Shown here one piece after another: positions 1 to 11,000 of a DNA stretch of 44,741 nt (positions within the stretch are counted from its first letter, which is position 1; each line of letters starts with the position of its first letter). A program made the translations under genes and the position numbers. The notes beneath the pieces were generated by a model. The model was not told the origin of the DNA. It made no database searches and saw only the letters and a program-made list of their open reading frames with translations. This stretch comes from Vitrella brassicaformis (lineage: Eukaryota > Sar > Vitrellaceae): positions 36,813 to 81,553 of the forward strand of contig CDMY01000241.1 in the NCBI GenBank assembly GCA_001179505.1, given 5' to 3'.

Positions 1-36
<36 letters not shown>
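1..36. repeat. Poly-G run at the window edge
   Basis: The window opens with 36 consecutive G residues followed directly by intron sequence of the MCM5 gene. There is no comparable G tract elsewhere in the window. It most likely marks a contig end or a base-calling artefact rather than genomic sequence, and it cuts the MCM5 gene inside an intron. Confidence 0.8.
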
Positions 37-37
<1 letters not shown>

Positions 38-66
38 ATGGAATGTGGTGTGTGTGACACACTCAC

Positions 67-1614
67 GGTCGCCCCCGCCGCCCTTTGGCGGGCCGGCTTT
101 GTCTGTGACGGAGAAGACCCCCACCACGCTCACACGGGCGCCGGGGAAGACCTGATGGACACACACATACACACATGGATGGATGGATGGAGAGAGAGGG
201 TGCGGTGTGTTGTGGTGTGGTGTGTGAATGGGGGTGGGTCAACGCACCAGGTCGCAGAGGTAGTTGTTGGCGCACAGGCGGATGTTGCGGGGCAGCTCAC
301 CCGTCGGCACCTGACCCGTGGGTGGATGGAGATAGATGTGGACGCACACCGCACACACAGATCCGGGATGGATGGAACAGCCGTTTGTGTGTTTGTGTGG
401 GGGTTTGTGTCAGTGTGTGTGTGGGGGGGGTGAGGCGGCACGGACGGACGTCTTCTGGGAGCTCCTGCATCTTGAGGTACTGGATGTCCTGATACTCACA
501 CTCGTCCGGAACCTTCAGAAACGGATCCTGTGTGCCAACACACACACATCCATCCATCCCTCTCTCTCTCTCTCTCTCGGTGAAATTCCTTTCTCACCAG
601 TGGGCATTTCTCGGCATGGTCGCCAGCGTCACGCCCCATCCTGGCCTCACAAACACGGGGAATCTGCACGATGCCCTGATCCATACCTACCGGCACACAC
701 ACAGGCAAGATGTGGGCCGCCAGGTGTGTGTGTGGTGGGGTGTGTGGCAGATGGTACGCAGGTGGATCTTCTTGACGGCCTTGCACCCGCTGCACACGAG
801 CTTGAGGATGCGCGTCTTGTGCTGCGGCTTGCTCACGGACGTGATGATGCCTGACACACACACACACACACACACAAACACACGCATCCGCCCATCCGCC
901 CGTCCACCCACCCACACACACACATCTGCGTACCTGACACAAACACCATCTTCTCGGTGTCGTCCGTGAGCTCCAGCCGCCGCATGGGCTGCGCGTCCCT
1001 GTCGTTGGTCAGCTGCAGCTGGATGTACGGCAGCGACACCGCAGGAGCCGCAGCCGCCTCCCCGCCCTCTTCCCCCTCCTCAGCCATCTGCTGCCCCCCC
1101 CGCAACAACTCCTCAGCTACTGCACACACACACACACGAAGGGTGCGGGTAGTGGGGAGGGGTGGTGGCGTTTGGTCACGGACCTTACCTTGTTTGACGG
1201 CTTTCTCGCATTGGGGAAGGTACGTGAGCGGCCGCTCGCGCAGCGCACCGAACACTTGGCGACCCAGCTTCAGCTCCTCTATCTGCCAGTGCCAGCCACA
1301 CACACACACACATCATGCCACATCCCACATCCATCCATCAGGAAACATCGGGACTCTTCTCCCACCTCGTCGCCGGCGTTGACGATGTCCATCATGTCCA
1401 TCTTGAGGAAGTAGTTGCCGCGCTCTATGTTGGCCTTGAGCTGGTCGCGGTACACGAACGTCTGCCCGCTCTTGTGCTGCCGGATCAGCTGACCCATGAA
1501 CTTGCACACCGTTTCGGGGTCCAACTCGCCCTCCTCGTCCATGCCCTCCCCACCCCCAGGGCCATCCGCCCAGCGGCCACCGAAATGCATGCCATCGCCG
1601 TCCTCGTCCATCAT
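67..1614 (-). CDS. MCM5: DNA replication licensing factor MCM5, N-terminal part (3' part beyond the window)
   Basis: MCM5 is one subunit of the hexameric MCM2-7 replicative helicase, loaded on origins in the nucleus. Eight exons assemble in phase: 1366-1614, 1189-1282, 934-1119, 758-850, 598-686, 450-527, 248-310 and 67-151. They give about 312 residues. The N-terminal domain begins with FVYRDQLKANIERG. The OB fold carries GIITSVSKPQHKTR, and the zinc finger is C196-x2-C199 ... C220 ... C235. The stretch ELPEDVPTGELPRNIRLCANNYLCDLV-F-PGARVSVVG follows the MCM5-specific spacing before the hairpin. The AAA+ ATPase half should lie beyond position 1. The donor of the sixth exon reads GTCCGT and that of the seventh GTGCGT, both supported by phase and homology. 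The start codon lies 74 bp from the divergent start of the next gene. Confidence 0.93.
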
Positions 1615-1688
1615 TTTTTGCGACTACTAGATTTTGCGATTTGACCCCCACGAGATTTACACACAGATTTACGGGGACACGGAGAGGG
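1615..1688. promoter_or_regulatory. 74-bp divergent promoter, MCM5 / small secreted protein
   Basis: This is the entire space between two opposite start codons, so promoter and both 5' UTRs must lie here or within the genes. It is AT-richer than its surroundings. It contains two copies of AGATTTAC and two TTTTGCGA-like words. A single AGATTTAC also occurs in the 74-bp divergent spacer at 16837-16910. Confidence 0.5.
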
Positions 1689-2359
1689 ATGAATTCGCTT
1701 GTTTGGCTTTGTTTTGGCGTCTGCACTGCGGCCCTTGTGGACTGCGCCACCCTCAGGAGGGCCATGGTGGAGCAGCCCATCATCTCTTTTGACCCGGCCA
1801 AAACGTCCCAGGACCAGGTGAGGTGAGATCACTGAGATGTCGACACAGACGGGAGAACTGCATGCCAGCAACACGAGCCAGTTGCACTGCCTGCAGGGCG
1901 CCTCTGAGTACGCTGATGACGCCAACTGGATGAGGGACCCCAGTGGGAACGCGACGATGCCAAACAGGCCTCCAGAGTATCGGTAAGGTCCAGCTGTCTG
2001 TCTGTCTGCCTACTCGGCATGGTGTGTCTGCCCCTTGTGTGTTGTGTTGTGTTGCGTCTCAGCGCGTCCTGGGAGGACTGCGGCGGCGTGGGGGCGTCCA
2101 AGACGGAGAAGATGAGGCAGATATCTGCGGCCGTCAACGGCTTTGCGCCTTCGATGCCGTTCCGCAAAAATGCCGCTCAGGACTGCGGCAAAGTTGACGC
2201 CAGGTGGGGTGCGTCGGATACGTTGAATATATGACGGTCGAGTGATGGGATGCCTGTGTTGATGTGATGTGTGTCAGCTCCCCAACCGGCGGCAAGCACC
2301 CTACTGTGGACGCCATTGGCCCTGAGGGCGTCCCGCCTGCAAATCCTTCAGAGGAATAG
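1689..2359 (+). CDS. Small predicted secreted protein, family not recognised
   Basis: Four exons join in phase: 1689-1817, 1849-1982, 2063-2203 and 2278-2359, giving 161 residues. The N-terminus (MNSLVWLCFGVCTAALVDCA) looks like a cleavable signal peptide. The remainder is hydrophilic, with a central EDCGGVGASKTEKMRQI segment, several scattered cysteines and a Pro/Gly-rich C-terminus ending PSEE. No known domain is recognised. Without removal of the first intron, translation would stop within a few codons of the junction, which supports a 31-nt intron at 1818-1848. The start was chosen because the signal peptide begins there. The function is unknown. Confidence 0.68.
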
Positions 2360-3113
2360 CTAGCAGGGAGGGATGGGTGGACGGATGGTGTGCATAAGGT
2401 TTGGTTTAGATGTCCATGATCGCAAAGAGGACGGGTGAACACTGGTGGCTTCATGCACTCACTTCAACGAGGGTGTAGCAGTGTCCGTCTTCCATCCATG
2501 CGGCCAGCCAGCCCATTCATTTCACCTTACAGAAACGAACGGACCCGGCAGCCAAGCCGATACGCAACAAAACACCAGACAGGCAGGCAGACAGACAGAC
2601 AGCAACCGCAACCCACCACCAACACCAACACCGACCCCCACAATCTCTTGTCAACAACCACAGGAGCATGTAGGACTCTGTCGTAAGAAACCAAACACCT
2701 CTGTCTTCACCGCACCCTCTCTCACACACGCCCTCACACACACACACAGATGCACAGACGCACACAAAAAGCATTAGAGATAAAAGCCTCGACGCAAAAC
2801 AACAACACGACAACACAACACATGGATGGATGGCATGTGTGGATGGGATGGATGTACCAGTATGTATCTATCTGATGAAGGGGACGACAGTTAGTGGAGT
2901 GAATTGCACAGTGTTTTGATTGATCAAAAACGGACCTGACTACTATCTAGTATCTTTCTTTCTCTCTGTCAATCATCTAGTAAGTCTGTCTGCGACACAC
3001 GGATGGACACCACACATCACCACACCACGTCACACGACAGGCAGGAACCATGCAACACCACCACCACCAACGACACGGCCCATTTTTTGGCCGCTGGCTG
3101 AGCTGCCCTGCTC
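2360..3113. other. Intergenic region between convergent genes
   Basis: This 754-bp stretch lies between the stop codons of two convergent genes. It holds CA/CAGA microsatellites (about 2578-2760) and GGAT repeats (about 2822-2850). No ORF here shows protein-like composition and no RNA gene was seen. Confidence 0.6.
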
Positions 3114-6100
3114 CTACACATGCACCGCTCTGCACTCCCCATCCATCCCCATCTCCATCGCCATCGCCAATCCCTGCCCTCTCTCCCGCTCCGCCCGCTC
3201 CCGGTCCTCCTCTTGGTTGACCATCCGGATGAGCGCCACAATCGCGCTCGCAGCCGCAGCGGCATCCACCACTATGTCCAGCGGGGCGCACACCACCCCC
3301 TGCCCGTCCTCCCCGGCCCACTCCGACGCGAACCGAGGGCCCAGCTCCTCGAGGGTGCGCTGCACATCGCACTGGGTGGGGACGTCACGCTCGCGGTCGG
3401 TGTCCATGGGACCGTCGCCCACCTCGGACGCCTCGGCGGTGTCTGGCAGGGGCTGTTGGTGGTGGTCGCTGCCGGCGCTGCTGCTGCTGGCGTCTGTGTC
3501 TCCGGCGATGTCAGAGGGCATCTTGTTGTCCCTCATGTCTTGCAGGATGCATTTGAGCTGAGGGGGGGAGGAGGTGACCGACGAGAGGCAGTCGGACGAC
3601 GAGCAGGTCAGCGGGGGGCTGCCTTTCAGGGAGGCGGATGACCCGAACGTCGTGCTCATCGATGCCATGCACTTGGGCTTCCGCCACGCGCCGCCAGCCT
3701 GCACACAGCACACCACAGGTGACACATCGTCTTGATGGGATGGATGTCTTTGCCTTCGCGCTTTTTCTGGCGCACCTGACAGGTTCTGCTGGCGATAGAT
3801 GGGTCAGGAGACATGGTCGCCGTTGTCCCAGGGGAGTCGTTCTTGGCCACCACGCCCCCCATCCGCCCCTTCTCCACATCCAGCGGGCCCCACTCAGCAC
3901 CATCGGCATTGCTATCCCCCTTCAGCCGCCCCTCACTGCGTGTGCTGCGGCCAGTGAGCTCCTGGCAGCTGGCCGCAGGGTCAGGAATCCCCGACGGGCA
4001 ATGGTCGTCCACGTCACTCCCACTGGCATCGCTTTTGTTGCTGCCGCCCCCGCCCTCCCCCTCTCCCTCTCCCTCGTCATACGTGTCAATGGCCAGCTCT
4101 GGCAGCACCAGTGCGTGCAGCCGCGGGCGTGTGGGCAGGTAGGAGGGAGGGGTGGGGGGCGCTGAGGAAGAGATGTCGGCTGCAGGGATGGTGGATGTGC
4201 TGGGCGAGAGGGGCACCACACACACTGGCCGCGGCCCTCCTGTTCCATGATCGTGGTCATCGTGGTGATGGTGGATGAGGCTCACGCCGGACGACCCCTC
4301 GTCACTCCCGCGTTCGTTCACACCTTCCGTGGCCTTGGAAGAGTCGTCGCTCGCCGGCTTGTCCTCCTCCTCCCGCTGCTTCTTCTTGTTGTCCTTCTGC
4401 AGCAGCAGCAGCTGCGACAGCACCGTGTGGGCCTGTGCCGCCGTCCATCGGTCGTCTCGCTTGAGCTGCTGCAGCCCCACCATCACCGGCACCACACCGG
4501 TGAGCGGCGCGGGCAGCCGCAGGTTGTGCGACGGGGGGACGGCTGGCGGCGCTGATGCTGGGCCGAGAGGGGGTGTGGCGGGGGGTGTGGATGGGAGGGT
4601 GAAGAGAAGCTGAGTGATGCGGAAGATGACCTCTCCGAGCGCCCATGCGTCGTCTGCTTTGGACGCAAAGTAGGGCGGCCGGTTCACGGGGGTGCCCGAC
4701 ATGGTGTGCAGACGCTGCGCCACATCCTGCTCGGGCGAAATGTAACCTGTCCCAACAAAATGGACAGCGCACAGACAAACATTATGTCACATGAGACGCA
4801 GTGGTGCACTGACCGATCTGACTGACCTGCCGTGGCGTTGCCTTCGAACGGTTGGCCCTCCTCGACAAGGCCGTCGAAGTCCGTCAGCTCAACGTGGTAA
4901 GTCCAGCCCGTCTCGCCCGAGGGGGTGGTGGTGGAGGCAGAGGGGGACGGCGGCGGGCCAGTCACGTCGAACAGGAAGTTCTCCAGCTTCAGGTCCGTGT
5001 GCACCAGGCCACGACCCCCTGCAAACCACAAAGAGTCATCTCGTGTTTGTGGCATCGGTCCCCTCTCTCAGCTTACGTGTGGTGGCTGTCTTGCCCTTGC
5101 TGTCCCTTCTCCCAACACCGCAAGGCACTTTGCCGTCGTGCTGGCGCGGCACCGGCCGATTGGCGTCGTGAAGGGCCCTGACGGACCGGCAGATCTGCTC
5201 GAGCAGGTGAATGGCCTTGGACGGGTTCTGCTGCAGATCCCGTCGGAAGGCCCGGCAGTGGGGTGAGAACAGCAAGTGGCGGAGGTCGCCATGACGCCGA
5301 CGGTATATCGCAAGACCTACAACAAGAAAAGGTGAGAAGGTAGGATGAGCGGCCTCATGTGTCTTGTCTGCCTGGAGCTGACCTTTCATCTCGCAAGCCA
5401 GCCAGGCCTCCGGCCTCGCCATGCCCGGCAGCCCCTCGAGCGGCCCGTGTGGCGCCACCATGGCCATGGCACGGGCAAACAGCCGCTCCAGCCCATACTT
5501 GGACGACTGCACCAGGTACTGCGGCGCATCGTGTCGGTCATGGTGCACCGTCACGCCGTTGCTCTTGATGGCCACGAGCTCCACAAACACGCGGCCGATC
5601 TTGCAGTAGCCCTCGACACTGGCCAGGGGCGGCGGGGGCGGCACCGGGACCGACATGTGCGTGGGCGACACGGGCGAAGAGAATGATGTCGGCGTGCGGT
5701 CGAGCAGCTGGCACCCTCCCGGCTGCTCGTCCTCGTCTGTGTCGACCTCGATGCCCTTCCCACCGCATATACGCTTGGCCACCCATCTGAGCCTGCTGCT
5801 GGTCTTGCTGCGCGGCGTCACGACGCTCATCTGCTGCAGCAGCGCGTCCCCATTGCACGACGGCGGGCGGCTGGGGGGCGACAACGGCGGCACAGAGCCA
5901 GGGGGGGCCGACGCGATGGTGTACTTGGTGTCCGAGCGGATGATCTCGAATGGCGAGGGGCACGACGGCCGCCGCTTGTCCATCTGGGCAGAGGGGGCGA
6001 GGGTGAGCAGATGCAGGTGGCGGGAGGCATCGCGGAACAGCAGATAATCCTGCGCGCTGTGGGTCTCGAAACCTGCACACGATGACAACACAACCACCTC

Positions 6101-6520
6101 AGAAGGTCATCTATCTGTGCAGGTCAGGTGGTGCGGCTGGCTGCATGGCCGTTTTGTTTTACACACCGGGTAGAAAGGCGAAGTATTTGAGTTTCTTGGA
6201 CACGGCGAGTGGCACGACGGTGGGATGGGCACGGGAACGCAGAAACTGCAGCGAACGCCGCACTGTCCTCAACAAATCAGACCGACGCACACACCTGACA
6301 CAACGCACACAAACACACACACACCGACACGAGCCCATCTGCCGGTCCCCGCCGTCCGCCCTCCTCCTTTGTGTGTGTACCTGTCGCCTTGTGTCGTTTC
6401 GTACTCACAAATGGTATTGACGAGCCTCTCTGCCGCCGACTCGTCGTCGAACTTTTCTGACGACTTGAGGGCGGCGGGCCTCCTCTCTGTCCACCGCAGC
6501 ATGGCGCTTACGACGCTCAC
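3114..6520 (-). CDS. PUB-domain protein kinase (divergent HTD/DFD kinase)
   Basis: Seven exons join in phase to 961 residues: 6409-6520, 6167-6262, 5383-6072, 5077-5316, 4827-5018, 3776-4746 and 3114-3698. Residues about 10-95 resemble a PUB domain, ending in GFETHSAQDYLLF; PUB domains bind the C-terminus of the p97/CDC48 ATPase. The kinase C-lobe is clear. The catalytic loop reads HTDLKLENFL (Asp388, Lys390, Asn393), so HRD is HTD. The metal-binding motif is TDFDG (Asp426), so DFG is DFD. The activation segment ends GYISPEQ in place of APE. The N-lobe is poorly conserved; a VAIK sequence is present but cannot be confirmed as the ATP lysine. HTDLK and long Ser/Pro-rich linkers recall alveolate ROP-like kinases. 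The C-terminal 350 residues are disordered, rich in Ser/Asp/Pro/His. It lies head to head with the next gene across 228 bp. Confidence 0.8.
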
Positions 6521-6748
6521 TCGAAACTCATTTCATCACCAGATCATCTAAAAAATGCCACATCTTCCACACGCCTTACACTGTACGGCGCGCCGAAACC
6601 CTTTAACCCAAAAGCCTTCACTCAGGCGAGGAGCAACAAAGAGCACGCCACAGCCGCATCTACGATCGCAACCGCGAATCTGCCTTCCCTCGTCGTATCT
6701 GAGGCTCATCCAACGTGTCCGTCCCTCTGTCATCGCATCCCGCTCAAG

Positions 6749-7170
6749 ATGTCTTTGCTGTTGAGGCTGTGCGCGGCCCTGTGCCTCTTGCTGAGCCTTG
6801 CCTCAGCCTTCACGGCCGTCAGATACGTCCGCGTCGGCCCCTCCTCCCCCCTCACCCGCACCAACGCTCTCTCCTTTGAAGGCAGGAGCGCCGTCGACAC
6901 CGTCAAACAGGTGAGGTGGGGAGGGGAGGTAGTGGGCTGGGCACCGCAGCACAGATAGATGAAGGCGCACCAGAGACAGCCAGATCTGTACGTTGGCTCG
7001 TCTGTCTGTCGGTTGCGGGTGGCGCTTGGTGTGTGCAGGTGCTGAAGGAGTCTCGGCAGATGATCCCTGCTAAGCGGTTGGCGCCTGTTGGTGAGGTGGA
7101 CGTGGAAGCGGCCAAGGAGGCCAGGACCAAGGCGTTGCTCGCGGCGTATCTCAAGATCAAGACCAAGTGA
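6749..7170 (+). CDS. Small predicted plastid-targeted protein, function unknown
   Basis: Two exons (6749-6910 and 7039-7170) give 97 residues. The first 22 residues form a strong signal peptide (MSLLLRLCAALCLLLSLASA). It is followed by Phe and a Ser/Thr/Arg-containing stretch (FTAVRYVRVGPSSPLTRTN). An ASA-F cleavage site plus a basic transit-like segment is the bipartite import signal of complex red-algal plastids, known from diatoms, cryptophytes and chromerids. The mature part is short, charged and helical, with a Lys-rich C-terminus (LAAYLKIKTK). No family is recognised; a small ribosomal or photosystem-associated protein is possible but unsupported. It shares a 228-bp divergent spacer with the kinase gene. 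Confidence 0.7.
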
Positions 7171-8090
7171 CTGACGATGTATGACGCGTGGCTGGTGTGG
7201 CTGTCTGGCTGGCTGTGGATGGAGGGAGAGAGACAGGAGACGGAGAGAGATGGGCATTTTGACGCATCTCTTACCTTATGCGGTCTGTGAAATGAAGCTT
7301 GCTGACTTACTGACTGACTCGCTCTGTGTCTGATTGACTCGATGGGCGGGGTGTGGTTGGGGGTGGATTGCCGTCATTTGTGAGATCTGGCGGGTCCTGT
7401 CTGGTTTTCCTTGGTCTGGTCTGCTCTGCCCTTTGGTCTGGTGTGTCCTCTGGTGTGCGTGGACCACACGCTGCTGCGGAGATCTGTACACAGATTTGCC
7501 CAGCAGCGTGAGGGCGGCATTCGTCAGAGGCGCAAAAGACGAAAGGCGAGCGGATGGCCGTGGGTGGTATGTTCATAGCGTCCGTGAGTGGAGTGTTCGT
7601 CCCGTGTTCTTGTCGAGTCGAGGCACATGTGCCGCTGCTGGGTGAGATGGATGCAGGTGTGATCCACGCACACCGCCTCTATCTCTCCCGCACTGCACGC
7701 ACGCCTGAGATTCGGGGGATGCGGACGACAACAGCGAGGCCAGGCCTGTATGACTGACTCTGCTGCTCACACTCACCACGTACTCGCCTACGACACCAAG
7801 TGTACGTCTTCTTAGAACGGTTTTGTCCACTTATGCGATGCTCATTGGGCGGACACATTGCAGACGCCTCACTCTAGTGCATGTGATCTCAATGAATGAC
7901 CACCCCCGATAGCCCCTGCGCATACACATGGAGGACATGCAGACGCCTCATCGCGAAACTGGGAAAAGGCGCGATCTACTGGCCGTTAGAACCTCTGCGA
8001 GCTTAGCTGTAAGGAGATCCCCAAAGGCGCAGCAAACGAAAAAAAGCGTCCCCCCCGCACGGCGGTGTCCCATACAATCGTTTGCTGTCG
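7171..8090. other. Intergenic region
   Basis: This is 920 bp between two plus-strand genes. It contains TCTGGTCTG-type and GACTGACT low-complexity stretches. No coding signal, tRNA or other RNA gene was found. The upstream region of the CBS-domain gene is the more balanced-composition part from about 7850. Confidence 0.5.
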
Positions 8091-11000
8091 ATGCGTGCGC
8101 TGAAAGAGCGAGGCGGCACGCTGCGGGACAACCTGCGGCAGAGATGGGCTGAGAGAAAGCAGGCCTGCTCGGGCGCGGCCTGTCTGCCCATGCGGCCCGC
8201 GATGCTGGACGATGGCGACTCCTGGATGGGGTCTGACGTGTTGGAAGAGGCCAAGGGATGCGATCGCCTCGACGCGCTGCTCGCCAGGCCGATTGCAGAG
8301 GTGAGGCGATAGATGGGCGGCACAGAGGGTCTAAGACACACACACAAGGCGGCTGGGGCCGGGGGAGTGAGGCAGACAGGCAGAGAGGCAGGGGTGCATT
8401 CTAACGGCTGTGTGTGACTCGATGTGACAATCACGTGTGTGCGCGCGTCTGTGTGTCAGGTCATCGATGATTCCAATCCGTCCCTCCTCATGCTGGAAGA
8501 GACCGCCACCTTCCAGGACCTCACACGCGCCCTCATCCCCCTCCCACCACCGCCCCCTCCCAATCCACCCGGTGGACCCACACACAACCACAACCACCCC
8601 TCCGACGTCACACCAAAGGGAAGGAGCCTTTCCCTGCCAGGCATGAACCTCAAGGCGCCGAGGCAGCTGGCCCACCTGCTGACCAAGAATGTGACCAAGA
8701 AGCTGGTCAAGGGCTGGAGGTACCTCAAGAAGGGGCCTGCAGCGGGCGCTAGGATGGAGGCGATGGGCAGGGGGGGCTGTGGCGACGGAGGCAGTGGTGG
8801 TATGGCAGAGGGCGCGGTGATTGTCCATCGGCGGCGGAAGTGGTGTGGGCTGATGCGCGCGCCGCCCCACTACTCGTATGTCGAGCTGCAGGTGCGCGGA
8901 TCTTAAGGAGAGGCAAACGGTGTACGGGGCTCATGGTGTGTGTGTGTGTGTGTGTGTTGTGGCAGGACATCATACGTTCCGTCAATCAGATCGCCCGAGT
9001 GCAGCAGGAGCTGCCGGATGGGGTGAGTGAGCAACAGAGTGGGAAGGGGGAAGACACATCAGGCAGGCAGGCAGGCGGCCGTGGCAACGATCTGATCTCT
9101 CTTGCCGTCTTGCTCGCTCATGTCAGTCGATGGACATGGTGCTTCGAGCTGCCGAGCAGCAGCCGCTGTCCACTCTCACTGGTGAGTGAGTCCTGCGACG
9201 CGATGACACGTTCGTTGTGTGCCTGTCCTGTGTTGATGTGTGCCTGTGTTGATGTGTGTGAACGTGATGTGGTGTGATGCAGATGTGATGGACATGACGG
9301 GGCTGAGCACCGTTGGCCGCCACCAGGTCACCGACACGCTCGGGCAGATCCTCCAGGCCTTCCAAAACAGCCCAAACACCTCACTGTAAGCCACCTGACA
9401 GACGCAGACAGAGGAACCGCCAGACGGATCCCTCCCTCTCTGTCTGTCTGTCTGTCTGTCTGTCAGGGTGTTGCTGCTGTTCGACGGTCGGCGTCTGGTG
9501 CGTGTGTTGCGGCCCCACGACCTGCTCATGTACCTCCAGGTCGACAGCACGCACACACAACACACGAGGGAAGACGTATCGTTTGTCCTTCTGTCTGTCT
9601 GTCTGTCTGTCTGCTTCAGCGCCTCGATGTCCTGCAAGGTGTGGGCGAGAACAAGGTGAGGCTGGCCACTCACTGACAGGAAGAGATGGATAGCCTAGAC
9701 GCCCGTGAAATCTGTGTGTCGTTGGTCAGATGTTGCCCGTCAACCTGCCCCACCGTCCAGTAGTTTCGCTCGTCGAGACGGCGACACTCTTCCAGGCATG
9801 GCAGGCACACACATCCCAGTCACTTTGCATAATGCGAAGTCGGACATTCCGTCCTTTTTCCCCGTGTGTGGGTGTGCAGGGCATGTGTGTGTTGGAGCGT
9901 GAGCGTCTGCCTGCGGTGCCGATCGTCAGCCTCGAGAGCCCCACAGACATCATCGACATACTCGCTGCCAACGACTTCAGAGTACGGAGCCCACACAGCA
10001 CAGCACCACGCTCTCTGCCCCATGCTCACATCCATCCCTGTGCCCGTGTGTTTGTGTCTTGTGTGTGTCTTGCCTTGCAGTATCTGTTTCTGGCCCGCGA
10101 CGCCTACCCCGACACCGACATCATGCAGTCGCCCGCACTCCACTTCGTGCGCTTCGTCAGAACTCAAAAGAACAACGGCACTGAGGTGCGCTGCTCCTCT
10201 CTGGCAACACCCACACCCACACCCACACACACGCCAGACACGCAATCTCTCCTGCCTCCTTGTGTGTGGGTGTCTTCTGCAGATCCCTCACGCGCGCCAT
10301 ATGCCCCGGCCGCCCGAGACCAACCCCGCGCCGTTCTTCGCGGCTCTGCTGGAGGACCCCCCACAGGAGAACGCCTGTCTGCTCATCACCGACGGGGAGG
10401 GCGACGTGACGGCCACCCTGACCGTGTTCGACATCCTGCAGTCGCTGGCGTCGCTGCTGCATGAGATCCATCACTACGGCGGCGAGTGCATCGACGGCTC
10501 CGTCATGGGTGAGGAGCTCCTCGCGAGCGCCACGGTCGTGGTCGACCGGGAGAAGGTGCGCGAGCAGGGCCACCAGCAGCAGCAGCAGCATCAGGATCAT
10601 CAGCCACATGTGGGTGGTGGAGAGGGCGGGGTGGGCGGGATACTCGGGATGCCTTTGGTGGGCGATGACGACGACAAGTCCGCACGCTCGTCGCTCTCCA
10701 ACTTCTCCACTGGTGAGATACGCACTCCTCTGTGCGCTCAGCAGTGGGACACGGTGAATGGCTGGCTGGTCCTTGTGCTGTGTGTCCAGGTTTGTCTGAC
10801 ATGAGCGCCCTGTGGCAGCGCGCCCTCAAGAAGCGCCTCCGCGCCCCCAAGACCGAGTCTGGCGGGTCCGTGCATAACAGCCTGGCCGGTGGTGCCCCCT
10901 CCCGCATCCCATCGCCCTCCCCCGCACAGTCACCCACCACCCACCACGCCAATGCCAGCCCCCTCCCGCCACTACCGCCACTCGCCAATAAGAAGCCGAA